Source of the DNA: Diphasiastrum complanatum
Taxonomy: Eukaryota > Streptophyta > Lycopodiopsida > Lycopodiales > Lycopodiaceae
Assembly: GCA_029204225.1 (NCBI GenBank)
Contig: CM055103.1
Coordinates: 2,061,720-2,125,719 of the forward strand
DNA: 64,000 nt
Reading direction: 5' to 3'
Shown here: positions 53,985 through 64,000 of the stretch, piece after piece
How positions within the stretch are numbered: position 1 is the stretch's first letter
Layout of the letters: each line of letters opens with the position of its first letter
Translations under genes and position numbers: made by a program
Notes under the pieces: generated by a model
The model's database searches: none
Told to the model about the DNA's origin: nothing
The model's input: only the letters and a program-made list of their open reading frames with translations

Positions 53985-56361
53985 ATGGATACAGTGATAG
54001 ATGGATCCACAACTAGCGTTCCTATAACAGTTGATGATCTCCTACGAGAATGTATAGATTGGGACCTAGCTGAGGACGAAACTTTTTATAAGCTAGAAAT
54101 CTCGTTATGGGACAGTAGGATAAAGATGGTAAAAGATCCGACCCTTGATCCACAATCAGAATCACCAATGAACGCTAAGAGAAAAGATCCAATTAATTCG
54201 AATTCTCCACCTAGAGAATCTTCGAAGGAAAAAGCTCCAATCACCTTTTCAGATCTGGGTATGAAACCCTCCAAGAGCATCAGAAAACTTGACTGTGCTC
54301 TGAATAGATTAGGTGTCGACAATCAACCACCCACCAATCCGCTCCATGAACGTAAACTCCTATATAAGACAAAAACCGCTGAGTGGAAGGCTAAGAGTGA
54401 TAATAGAGAAATCAAATCTGAGCTGATGACCGACCAAGAATTGAAAGAAAAAATTTGCCAAGACATCAAACATGCGCATGATGTGCCACAGTATTTCAAG
54501 GATTATGAGATGGATGAAGTGGTAGTGGTTATGCCTTGGGCAAAGAGAGAACCCTTAGAGGAAACCTCCCAAGGAGCCAAGGTTTACGAAGGTCATGCCC
54601 ATACAAAGGAGATAGATCTGGTTGAGAGGGGAGAAAAAAGTTGTATGGTATCTGTAGGGGAAGATGTAGAAGGAGTGGAACTCGCGGATCTTAAGGCACT
54701 TGTCCGCAAATATCGTGATTGTCTTGCTTTGAATTATGCTAAGCTAAAGGGCATATTGCCAGATGTAGTGGTTCATACCATTCCATTGGCTGATGGCGCA
54801 AAACCCACAATTAGTAGGCCTTATAGATCCAATCTGCATTACGCCCAGCTGATCCAAGAAGAATTGAAGAAGCTTCTAGATGTACGATTCATCTATGAGA
54901 TGGAGCACATCGATTGGGTATCACCGATCGTGATAGTACCTAAGAAAAATGGAAAACTTAGAATCTATGTGGACTACAAGAAGCTAAATGTCGTAACCAA
55001 CAAGGACCATTTTCCTTTACTATTCACAGAAAATGTGTTAGAGCCTATAGCCAGAGTAGAAGCCTATAGCTTTCTAGATGGGTTTAGTGGCTATAACTAG
55101 GTGCAGATAGCCCCAGAAGATCAACACAAAACCGTCTTCTCCACTTAGTGGGGAACTTATGCTTACAAAGTGATGCCATTTAGGTTCTACAACGCTCCCA
55201 GCACTTTCCAACGAGTGATGAGTTATGCCTTCAGGGATTTTCTTTGGAAGATTCTTGAAATATTCATGGATGACTTGTGTGTCCACTCCTCTAGAGCCCA
55301 ACATTCCTAGAGAAAGTGTTCATCCAGTGTTGATTGTTCGGCATATCCCTAAACCCGGCCAAATGCCAATTTTTGGTCACGCACGGCATAGTGCTAGGCC
55401 ATGTTGTTTCAAGGCATTGTATCACCACTAATGTTGACAAGATCTGTATAATACTTGCATTGCCTGAAACAGGAACTATGGGCGAAGTGTACATCTTTAT
55501 GGGGAATTGCAACTATTATCGGAGGTTTGCCCTAAACTTTGCTAAAAAGGCCCGCTTAATCTATCAGATGACTATCCAACTAGAATGGACAGTTGAAGCT
55601 ACTGAGGCTTTCCACAAACTCAAGAAGGCCTTAGTTACAGCACCAATCCTTCGACCTCCTATCTGGACCATAGAATTTCACATCCACACGGACGCCTCTA
55701 ATTATGCAATAGAGAGTGTTCTAACACAAACAGGGGAGTACAAGAAGGATTACCCGATCTACTTCGCGAGTAGACAGTTGATCCCTGCGGAGATGAACTA
55801 TACCACTACCGAGCGTGAAGCGCTAGCCATGGTATACAGTGTGCCTTGTACAACTGGATGTATCACCTGATGGCTGTTGCTTCTTCAAGAGTTTGACTTT
55901 AAAATCGTCATTCACAAGGGGAAACAACACTATTTGGCCAATCCCCTCTCAAGGATCCGAAATGTTCTAGAGAGTAGAGGGGTTGACGATGAACTCCCTG
56001 ATGCCATACTATTCCATGTCAATGCCGTCTAGAGTGGGCTGCTGATATTGTGGGATATCTTATGTCGGGACGACCTCCCCCTGAGATGAGCAAAGTAGAA
56101 GGATGCAGGTTGATTATTAAATTTGTCCCATTCAAATTAATAGCAGGACAACTATATCGCATTTGCAACGATAGAATTATACGCCGTTGTACCCTACCGC
56201 ACGAAGTGCCTCATGTAGTGAGCATCGCCCAGGAAGGAATAGGAGGGGGGCATTTCGCTGCCGAAGCTACCAATAGGAAGGTACTACAACATGGCCTGTG
56301 GTGGCCCACAATGTTCATAGATATTCACTATCAGGTTAAAAGGTGTGACATGTGTCAATGA
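53985..56361 (+). pseudogene. Gyp-D reverse transcriptase, RNase H and integrase zinc domain
   Basis: RT begins near 54770 with IPLADGAKPTISRPYR. It continues with WVSPIVIVPKKNGKLRIYVDY and FLDGFSGYN, then WGTYAYKVMPF and LEIFMDDLCVHS, the catalytic FMDD, where frames change after 55100. RNase H follows from about 55675 with IHTDASNYAIESVL and TTTEREALAMVY. The integrase zinc region (HEVPHVVSIAQEGIGGGH, CDMCQ) ends at a stop at 56361. No integrase core, chromodomain or 3' LTR follows. Residue choices place it in the non-chromovirus OTA group, Tat/Athila-like. At least four stops or shifts are present. Confidence 0.88.
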
Positions 56362-56826
56362 TTAGGTTGATCCGGTCTGCTGGGACGCGGATGGTGAGGT
56401 TGAGGTGTGTGAGGAAGTAGACGGGCTGGAGGAGCGGCTGGGTCCAATTTGTGCAGCCATTGTTCCAGCAGAGTTTCAGCCATACTTCAGTTTTGATTGG
56501 AGGCTGTCCATCGCCCTATTTCATCACATTTTCCACAGATTTTCAGCCATATTTTCGGCATTGATTGGAGGCTGTCCAGCGCCCACTTTCATTCTCCTTG
56601 TGGTCACATTTTCCAGCCAGCTCTTCGCACACGCTTGGAGCTCTATCGAGAGGTATCTTTGCTGGTTTTTCCTTGCTTTCCACACCTTTTCTTGACATTT
56701 GTCATTTTCTTTCTTGCTCTTAGTGTCGTTTGTGTACCTAAAGCGTATTTGGGGTGACGACAAAAGTCCACTCCCTCCGATATTAAGCTTTTCTTACACT
56801 CTCTTCACTTCCTGCATTCCTTGACC
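56362..56826 (+). other. Probable Gyp-E leader with an imperfect tandem duplication
   Basis: No coding. A unit starting CAGCCATA and containing TGATTGGAGGCTGTCCA is duplicated (about 56477-56543 and 56544-56632). It lies directly upstream of Gyp-E gag. Neither primer site nor LTR edge was recognised. Confidence 0.5.
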
Positions 56827-57270
56827 ATGGATACTTTCCCTACATCTTCTGAGCCTCGCATATGTCTTCCACTTACCTTGATAAAGTACGACATGAATTC
56901 TGAGATCATCTTAGGAAAGCCATGAGTGATGTACGCACTGATTTACGCCAGGAGTTATGAGAGACGTTCACTGCTCTTTCTGCCCAGATTGCTACACTAT
57001 CATTACAGTCCAATGTTTCTCCACTATCTCCACCTGTTCCCCCACAGCGTACATTTCCACCACCTGAGACTCCTTCATCTTCTGGTCCTTTTCCATGAGA
57101 CTTTAAGGATAAGGTTCAGCTTACTATGTATTCTGGGTCATCCGATGGGAATGAACTCGAGATTTGGTATTCTAAGCTTGAGACCTACTTCCTTATGTTT
57201 CCGAAGACTGACATTCAGCGGATAAATTTGGCTGCTTTACATTTGGAGGGTCGTGATGCTACTTGGTAGA
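56827..57270 (+). pseudogene. Gyp-E gag relic
   Basis: From the ATG at 56827 coding reads MDTFPTSSEPR. After stops near 56921 and 56958 it runs through a Pro/Ser-rich stretch to YSGSSDGNELEIWYSKLETY and NLAALHLEGRDATW, the gag capsid signature ending in the conserved Trp. At about 57267, instead of continuing through gag, the next codons are RT ([13 protein letters not shown]). The gag tail, zinc knuckle, protease and first part of RT are thus absent. Confidence 0.82.
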
Positions 57271-58308
57271 TCTTTTCTAAACTTGACCTCCGTTCCGGTT
57301 ATCACCAAATTCGTATGCATCCTCCTGATGAGCACAAGACAGCTTTTTGTACCCACTTTGGTCTGTATGAGTTTCGTGTCCTTCCTTTTGGTGTTACCAA
57401 TGGCCCGCCCACTTTTCAGAATGTCATCGATAACATCTTTCGTCCTCTGCTTGGAAAGTGTGTCATTGTTTATTTTGACGATATCATCATTTATAGCACC
57501 ACTCTCTCTCTCTCTCTTCATGTTTAGTACGTCCATTCTATTTTTGTTTTGTTAGTTACTCATCATATGTATGCTTAACCTTCTAAATGTTCTTTTGTTG
57601 TTGTATAAGTCGAGTTTTTGGGCTTCTTTGTTACTAATGGTATTGTTCATCTCGACCCTCGTAAGATCCATTCTATTCTTTCATGGCCTGTGCCTGCTGA
57701 TGTTCATGATGTTCGTATGTTTCTTGGTCTTGCTTCGTAAACCAGTTGCTCATTTTGCCACTCTTGCATCTCCTTTGCATGCTCTGTTGAAAAAGGAAAC
57801 TTCGTTTGCTTGGACTCCCGCATGTCAGTCAGCTTTTGATACTTTGAAGGTTAAGCTTACCACTACCCCTGTTTTATGTCTTCCAGATTTTTCCCAACGT
57901 TTTGCTATTGAGACTGATGCTAGTTCCACGGGATTAGGTGCTTTGTTACGTCAGTGTCAATGTGTTATTGCATATGAATCCCGTCGTCTTCATTTGTATG
58001 AGCAGCGCTATTCCACTCATGAAAAAGAGTTGCTTGCTATCATTTTTGCTTTAAAGAAGTGGCGTCATTATCTGTATCGTGTTCCGTTTGATGTTTTTAC
58101 TTATTACCAGTCACTTCGTTATTTGTATACACAAAAGGATCTTAGTGATCGTCAGTACCGTTGGCTTCAGTTTTTATAGTCCTTTCATTTTGATATTCAT
58201 TATAAGCCTGGTAAAAGTAACGCTGCTGCTGATGCTTTGTCTCGTTTACCTGCTCTTACTTACAATCTTGTTACGTCTCCCCACTCTTGGTATGATTATC
58301 TGATCTTC
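57271..58308 (+). pseudogene. Gyp-E reverse transcriptase and RNase H
   Basis: RT enters at [13 protein letters not shown] with the first catalytic Asp, then [19 protein letters not shown] and [12 protein letters not shown] with the catalytic FDD. After a frame break near 57510 come VEFLGFFVTNG and ILSWPVPADVHDVRMFLGL. RNase H follows with FAIETDASSTGLGALL, YSTHEKELLAIIFALKKW and AADALSRLPAL. Coding stops near 58308, where minus-strand Copia sequence begins, so integrase is lost. Confidence 0.9.
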
Positions 58309-58317
58309 CACAAAAAT

Positions 58318-59540
58318 GACATCTCTACTCGTGCATGATTTTTTTGTTTTTAGATTGTAGAGCTTGTATGCCTTGTGATCTGGAGAGTAGCCAACGAAAA
58401 TCGATTTTGTGCTTTTGTCATCCAGCTTCTTCTTGAGATCTTCAGAGATCTGAGCATAAGCAATGCAACCAAACACTCTGATATTTTTGAGTGACGATTT
58501 CGATCCTGTCCACACCTCATAAGGTGTCTTGCCGTTCAGGGCTTTGGTGATGGATCGATTTTGTAGATAGGCGGCTGTAGTAACAGCTTCTATCCATAAT
58601 TTCTTCGAAAGAGAGACATGGGCCAGCATGCACTTTCGATGAGTGTTCGATTCTTCCGTTCAGCTACACCATTTACACCATTGGACTGAGGTGAGTAGCT
58701 AGTTGTGAATTGTTGATGTATTCCATTGGCCTTGCAGAACTCCTTAAATTCTGTGGAGATAAATTCTCTCCCTCCATCTGTGCATAGAGCTTTGATCTTC
58801 CTATGGGTCTGATTTTCTGCAGACGCATTGAACTGCATGAAGAACTTGAATGCCTCTGATTTGTATTTCAGAACATAGGTTGCAGTCCTTCAAGAGAAGT
58901 CATCGATGAAGATTAGGAAGTATAGAGCTCCTCCTTTGAAAGTAGTATGCATCGGGCCACATATGTCGCTATATACAAGATCTAGCAGGTCTTTGGAAGA
59001 TCTGAATCAGTGATTTCGCTAACTGAGAGCAAATTCTTGGTCAGATTTGGAATGTGAAAAACGTTGGATAGCAACTTGACTTCACCTTTCTGAAATTCGA
59101 TTTTGACTGTTCTTTCACTCTAGATCAAATGTGATGAGTTGTCTTCAAGTTGCACAACTCGAGAGTGGGTGAAAGATTTATAATCTTTGAATCAGTCTTG
59201 ATGGTGAGTCATGTGTTGCGTTGCTCCATTATCGAGATACCAGGTATCAAAATCATGTTGTTCTCCGACCTTGGTCATAAAGGCTGCTTCATCTTCCTCT
59301 TGCTGCTGGGTTGAAAAACTGGTTGAAGCACTAAATGTGCTTGTTGTTGGAACTGCTTCTTCTTCTCATTGTTGAATTTCAAAGTTCTGTAGTCCTTGAT
59401 TTCATGTCCAGTTCTCTTGCAGTATCTGCAGAATAGTTTCTACTTTGGTTGGAAAGATGAAGAGTTCGAATTCGACCTTGAGCTAGAATTCAACCCAGAG
59501 CCAAAATTCGATCCTGAGTCAAAATTCGATCATGACTAGA
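58318..59540 (-). pseudogene. Cop-5: Copia relic (zinc knuckle, protease, integrase)
   Basis: On the minus strand the order is a degenerate zinc knuckle (CRYCKRTGHEIKDY, last Cys replaced by Tyr, about 59402-59440), then protease with WYLDNGATQHM (D-N-G instead of D-S-G, about 59222-59254), then integrase. The integrase shows YFLIFIDDFS, CTDGGREFISTEFKEF with a catalytic Asp, SYSPQSNGVNGVAERKN with a four-residue duplication of NGV, and LKNIRVFGCIAYAQI. Frames are broken in the protease region and near 58600. RT and RNase H are absent: the relic ends at 58318 against Gyp-E RNase H in opposite orientation. Confidence 0.85.
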
Positions 59541-59880
59541 CAAAATACGACCTAGCATGCCCCTTCAAGATAAAGGGAAGGGACCTACAAACCATCAAAC
59601 CATCTACGAAATTGGGAAGGGCATTTCAGACCTGCGCGCTCAAGGAACAAACTTACATCTGGAAGGTGATGAATCCTCAACTGCGAATATAATAGCGACG
59701 GATCTGAAAAGAGCTGAATCCGCAGATCTTTTTTCAAGGGTGTTAAAAAAAAATCCATATCCAGCCCATATAGCATCCAATCAGAGGTTACAAGCACTCT
59801 TCGAACGTTCATTAGAGAGGCATAGAGGCTTTTATCAGGTCTAGCAAGCAAACATAAGCTCAGATCATGCAAAATTTGCA
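59541..59880 (+). pseudogene. Possible LINE-derived fragment, copy 1
   Basis: A 95-codon frame (59557-59844) contains TNHQTIYEIGKG, which is repeated as TNHQTICEIGKG in the frame at 62047-62379. The rest has no known domain. Because the second copy lies just upstream of a LINE endonuclease start, both may derive from the ORF1-ORF2 region of an L1-type LINE. Confidence 0.4.
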
Positions 59881-60659
59881 TTTATGGACTCCTTCAACAA
59901 GCCAAACTTCGAGATATTGGTGCATAAGCCCCCCAGCTCCAAATTGGTTGCATGATGGCCCAAATAGAGGCAATCCATCGTATCTTTCAGCTTGTTAAAA
60001 AAATCTAGCAGGTTCAGAGCACCTTTTGAGAGTTATTCATGTCCAAAAAAGCTCAAAAATACATCATGTTTTGACTTTTTGAGACCCTTAACGGTGTCCA
60101 ATTCTAACCAAACTTCATGACAGCCGTAGGATAGCATGCATCATTACACCTATGAAACGTGCATGCAAAAAATATCCATGAATTTTATGAAAACCCCCAA
60201 AAATACTGAAAAAATCAAAATTTTGTAAAATGCTTTTTGGTTTTCAGAAGTGAATCTATAGTGCACCTAAAGTCTTAAAGAGCTCAAACCTATTGCAAAT
60301 TATAGCGATTGAAGGTTGCAATTCTACCAGAAATTGAACATTTGGAGGTGAAGATTGATTTATGGCAAGCATTTTCATCTTTGTACTTGAGTTATTTAGT
60401 GCTTAAAACTCTAATCTTTAACCTCTCCAACAAGAGATGGTGGAACACGGATACATGCACAAGCCAACAAGGAAGAATGATCTGAGATCGATGCTTCAAC
60501 CATTGTAAGCTTCCTTTCCACAAACTGCTTTTGCTAGCTCTGCTTTTGAAATCTCCTTTTCCATTGCTTCTTGCTGTTACGTAGCCTCTTATCTGCCTCC
60601 AGGCATTGTCTGTCTGTGTTTTTAAACACACAGATGAGATGTTTCTCTGAATGTTTCTG
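59881..60659. other. Unassigned AT-rich sequence
   Basis: No gene recognised. It could be a LINE 5' untranslated region, since LINE-like coding follows. Confidence 0.3.
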
Positions 60660-61900
60660 CCTTCTTCTTTAATCAGTGTTTTTTAACACTGGGTTTTCTA
60701 TCTTTTCTGATTTCCTTCCTAGCGCCTCGCCTCGCTTTCGGTGCTGGTTACCTCTATTACTGCTGCAGATTGTGAGTTTACTTGGTTCTTTCCTTTTGCC
60801 AATGTCCAGTCACTTTCATAATCATGCCTTTCTCAAACATGATAAGAGTGCTCTTCTCCACACTCGAGCAGGTCCATTCGCTATGTCCCTCCTCTTGATA
60901 AGTAAGAGCTGGTTCCTCAACCTTGCCCTTAGCTTCATAGAAGCCCTTTAAAATAAACTTGTTTCCCCTACTCCTCTTCGCACTGAGGACAAGTGGTCTG
61001 TTTTGAAAAAGGTGAACGTCACTGAGGAATCCAGAAAGTCACGCTTTTCTTTTTTCCATTTCTCGAAGCTCTTAATGCTTTGCAAGCTTTCCTTTTTGAT
61101 ACTTCAGTGGTCCTCTTCTTTGGTGCTCATTCCACTATCAAAGTGTCCCTCGCTCCAAGCACTTTATCAACCTCGACTTGTTGAGAGCAAACTGTTTTTG
61201 ACTTCATTTTGGATCTAAAGAGCATCAATGTCCTTGAGATTCTCCTCTCTTCCTCTTTCAGATTTAAAAACTGTGGTTTCGACTTTCAAATTCAGCAAAA
61301 ACTTCAGCCTTCTTAATGCTGCTTCTATTTCTCTGCCGATCCACCTTTCGCTTCCTTTCTTTCCTGCTAAGTTCAAATGTCTCCTCTATGGCCTTCTCTG
61401 TAGAGAAGCCTAGGAGAGGTTTTAGACATTGAGGATGATTTTAATTCTCAATTCTCTCCTCATGTTAAAGCTTGCATTTTCTGGAATTTAATAGATGCTC
61501 TTCCTTCTCAGCTTAAAATTCGTTACTTTGAGCAAACTATCCACTTTGCCTCTTTGCCTCCCTTCTGCACCTCTTATCGTAGTCTCTCTCCTTGCTCGTG
61601 TGCGGGAGCCTCTTGCTCCACTCCCTCTGCTGAGTTTCAAACAGTTGTCCACAAGAAGAAATCTTCTCGTCTTTCTTATTTATCCCTGATCCTTAGCGAC
61701 TACTGCCGGACTGATCCTAGCGAAGGACCTCTCAACAACAAAGTTTCTTCCTCTCATTCGGACAACCCTTCTACTTTGCAACTAAGGAGGCTTGGGCTGT
61801 ATTCTTTATCAAAAACCATTTCTTCTCCGAGCTCGAAGATTGATTCTTGCAATACAAATATGGATCCGGAATCGGTAGAAATGTTTGATTCCTGATTTTG
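60660..61900 (+). pseudogene. Probable LINE ORF1 relic
   Basis: A chain of broken Ser/Leu-rich plus-strand frames (60676-60951, 61003-61218, 61228-61413, 61554-61895) precedes the LINE-like sequence at 62 kb. The last shows QLKIRYFEQTIHFASLPPFC, a cysteine cluster and QTVVHKKKS, which recall the region around the zinc knuckle of plant L1 ORF1 proteins. That protein would bind RNA as nucleocapsid. Frames are too damaged to prove the identity; position upstream of the endonuclease start is the main support. Confidence 0.4.
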
Positions 61901-62040
61901 CAAGCAACCTACCCCCCATAAGCTTGCAAGTATGAAAATATCAGGTGCATGTTTTACTATATCCCACTCTAGCTTCCTCAATGATCAACTGATTGAACTG
62001 GTGGAAAAGACAAAAGCTTTAGTCAAACATAGACAACATC

Positions 62041-62380
62041 CGGACCATGCAAGAGCCTAAATTCATGCTCCTCCCAACAAATGATGATGGAACAGAGAAT
62101 CAAATTAGTAAGAGTCACAAATGCAAAGAATCGGATTTACCTCCAGAAATATCTGATTCATTATATTATCTAGCTAAAATTAACAATGGAAGGGCACCAT
62201 ACACAACTGATTATGTTCCAGAGACTCTCAGGCCACAAGTTTGCTTAGACAAGACACAACCTACAAACCATCAAACCATCTGCGAAATTGGGAAGGGGCG
62301 CCCTCACAAAGAAAAGGATGTCACAAACATTCAAAGCAACAAAGATGGAAGACCGATTATTACAGTGCAGAATTTATAGG
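62041..62380 (+). pseudogene. Possible LINE-derived fragment, copy 2
   Basis: A 110-codon frame with TNHQTICEIGKG shared with copy 1 at about 59590. It is hydrophilic with no known domain. It lies between the ORF1-like relic and the ORF2 start, consistent with the C-terminal end of ORF1 in a plant LINE. Confidence 0.4.
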
Positions 62381-63195
62381 ACTTCCATATAAATGTACAA
62401 GTTGTGAGCCCATCACAGCTTATCACTACAGAAACGGTTCAGAGAGTGGACTCAACATATCCTACAGTGGAAGAACAACATGGCCAAGATACTAGGTAGT
62501 CCAGGGAAGCCCTCAGAACACGGAAGATATTAACTTCGGTATCTATGAAGAGGCCTCCAAAAAGCAGGAATCACCTCTCAATAAAGGATCAACCTTTTGG
62601 TGGTGGACAAAGAAGAGAAACCTCCAAAAATGAAGTCCTGAGATTTTAGAGCCTCCATTTTTGTTTAATGAAAATGATAGTCACACTATGCTGTTCTAGA
62701 AATCAGCCTACAACCTTCATTGTTTAGCTTAAAAAATTGTAATAACCACTTAACATTAAAAGCTTCATGGGAAAAAGACCAGACTCTAAGAATATAAAGT
62801 TTAGTCCACCAGAAAGCGCATCATCTGATTCCCAACCTCAGAAGTTTAGAACCTGTTCTAATGGAGATAAGCAAAATAGAAAGAGCAAGGCATAAGGCAG
62901 CTCATTTTTTGAGCTTTCCTGGAAGAGCTTATTTATTGATAATCCTGCCCCCACCTCTCATTTCTGGAGCCCTCCTACTGAAATGGGACAAAAATTAATC
63001 TAAGTTTCCACTCATAGCTCTCTAAAAGCATTGGCACGAGCAAAAGAAAGGGCTCCTCATAGCAAAAGAAAGGGCTACTCATACGACAATTTTATAGTTG
63101 TGGTGCAGCAAAGGCTCCTTTTAGATCGCTCTTCTCTCTCTTGTTTTGTATTTCTAGCATACATGCACTACCCTCCTTCCTCTTATTGTTTTTCT
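62381..63195. other. Unassigned sequence upstream of the LINE ORF2 start
   Basis: No domain recognised. GCAAAAGAAAGGGCT occurs twice close together near 63040-63075. Confidence 0.35.
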
Positions 63196-63480
63196 ATGAA
63201 CACGATTACTTGGAATGTTAGAGGGCTCAACTCCCCAATTCGCCGTTCTTTGCCCTTTAATTACCTCTTGTCCCTTCCCCTTCTGATGAAGATTCTAAGA
63301 TTGATATCCTACAGAATATCTACAACTACCTTTTGTTGCAGTTACTACAAGCGCCTCATTACAGTTAATGCATGTACAAAGTGGGTGGACTGTCAACGCG
63401 AAGTCGTTGGGTCAGATTTTAGACCGACAATATCGAAATTTACAAGTATCAAAAAATGTACAATGATTTGTTCTATTTGA
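63196..63480 (+). pseudogene. L1-type LINE ORF2, endonuclease N-terminus
   Basis: From an ATG at 63196 the frame starts MNTITWNVRGLNSPIRR. This is the hallmark opening of plant L1 ORF2 proteins, where the Asn of WNVRGL is a catalytic residue of the APE-type endonuclease. Only the first 17 residues or so are convincing; after LPFNYLLS the frame diverges from the family, and the following GDFN and reverse-transcriptase motifs are absent. The copy is therefore broken soon after the start by a deletion or foreign sequence. Confidence 0.75.
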
Positions 63481-64000
63481 AGTTCACATCCGGTAGAAGA
63501 AGCATTAGAGAAAAGTTGGATTTTAAAAAGACCCTTTAGAAAGATGTTTATTTATTTATTTTTAACCTTGAAAACTTTTTCAAACCAATAACAAAAGTAC
63601 ATGTGTACTTTCACGAACTTATGGCCACTCACTCAAAGTAGTTGTTGACAAAATCTAACCACATGTTTGTTTTTTGGACCTTAAATAATTTGTTTGGTTT
63701 GAATTTTATATATTTATATAATCTAAGAGAAGGATGGTGAGAAAGTGCACTTTTTCTTTTGGTGTGCATCATTCAATTATGAATTCAAATGTTTGTTTTG
63801 TCGATAATACTTTTTTGAATTGATGTCCTTTACTTTTATGCAAAGTAATGTATTCATTGATTATGGGCCCACAACTTAGCATTCGGTGGTAAACATTTGT
63901 GTCTTCTCCAATTCAAGGCTTGTCTTTCAACAATGGTAAAGACATCATAAGATTTGATAATACATTTGTTAAGTTAGTGAAATTCACTTGAATTAGCCCA
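63481..64000. other. Unassigned AT-rich sequence at window edge
   Basis: No gene or element recognised. Confidence 0.5.

Noticed and set aside
58246-58317. Extension of the Cop-5 integrase frame to 58246
   Set aside because: These bases encode the Gyp-E RNase H region on the plus strand; the minus-strand frame just stays open by chance past the joint.

Overview
The window looks like nuclear DNA from a seed plant with a large, repeat-rich genome. I cannot name the species. The clues are several LTR retrotransposons primed by plant initiator-Met tRNA (the 12-mer TGGTATCAGAGC follows or faces their LTRs), Ty1/Copia polyproteins in the order GAG-PR-IN-RT-RH, chromodomain Ty3/Gypsy elements, a plant L1-type LINE, and one fragment of a host gene from the plant SEN1-like helicase family. 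No rRNA, tRNA, CRISPR or bacterial-type operon was seen. Almost all recognisable coding sequence belongs to transposons.

Region 1 (about 0.35-18.6 kb) is a nest three layers deep. A decayed Gypsy pol (Gyp-A, 346-733 and 5115-5611) is interrupted by two Copia elements: Cop-1 (763-5114, LTRs about 96% alike) and Cop-2 (5612-17921). Cop-2 was itself hit by a complete chromovirus on the minus strand, Gyp-CV (7086-13295). Gyp-CV has 358-bp LTRs differing at 3 positions, a perfect 5-bp target duplication (GCTGA) and one uninterrupted 1590-codon gag-pol frame. It is the youngest and only apparently intact element here. Region 2 (18.6-28.3 kb) is mostly unassigned AT-rich DNA with an LTR plus primer site (22195-22611), a minus-strand Gypsy gag relic and a plus-strand integrase/chromodomain relic.

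Region 3 (28.8-32 kb) holds the only host-gene signal: two exons on the minus strand encoding the N-terminal part of a SEN1-like helicase. There are clean splice sites but no helicase core in the window. Upstream lie a 39-bp minisatellite and a CpG-rich block that may be the 5' end. Region 4 (32-38.6 kb) holds an internally deleted Gypsy (Gyp-C), an LTR with a polypurine tract on one side and a tRNA-Asp-like primer site on the other, and the leader, primer site and LTR of a minus-strand element. Region 5 (38.6-46 kb) is mostly unassigned AT-rich sequence with local duplications and a minus-strand Copia relic (Cop-3).

Region 6 (46-58.3 kb) is a Tat/Athila-like Gypsy (Gyp-D) with its own primer site and repeat-filled leader. 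It is split by Cop-4 (47577-52548), a structurally complete Copia with perfect TACCT target duplications that has lost reverse transcriptase. A further internally deleted Gypsy (Gyp-E) follows. Region 7 (58.3-64 kb) is a minus-strand Copia relic (Cop-5) and scattered LINE remains.

Two themes stand out. First, nearly every element except Gyp-CV carries an internal deletion, several of them in frame, that removes RT or joins distant domains. Second, the stretch between primer site and gag repeatedly contains arrays of short motifs or hairpins: a 91-bp-spaced CAGCGCTG palindrome in Gyp-CV, an ACTCGCCATCA array in Gyp-D, a GCATCC array after the 35.46-kb primer site, and a GTGCT/AGCAC hairpin array in the 37-kb element. 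These leader arrays are the least explained structure in the window.
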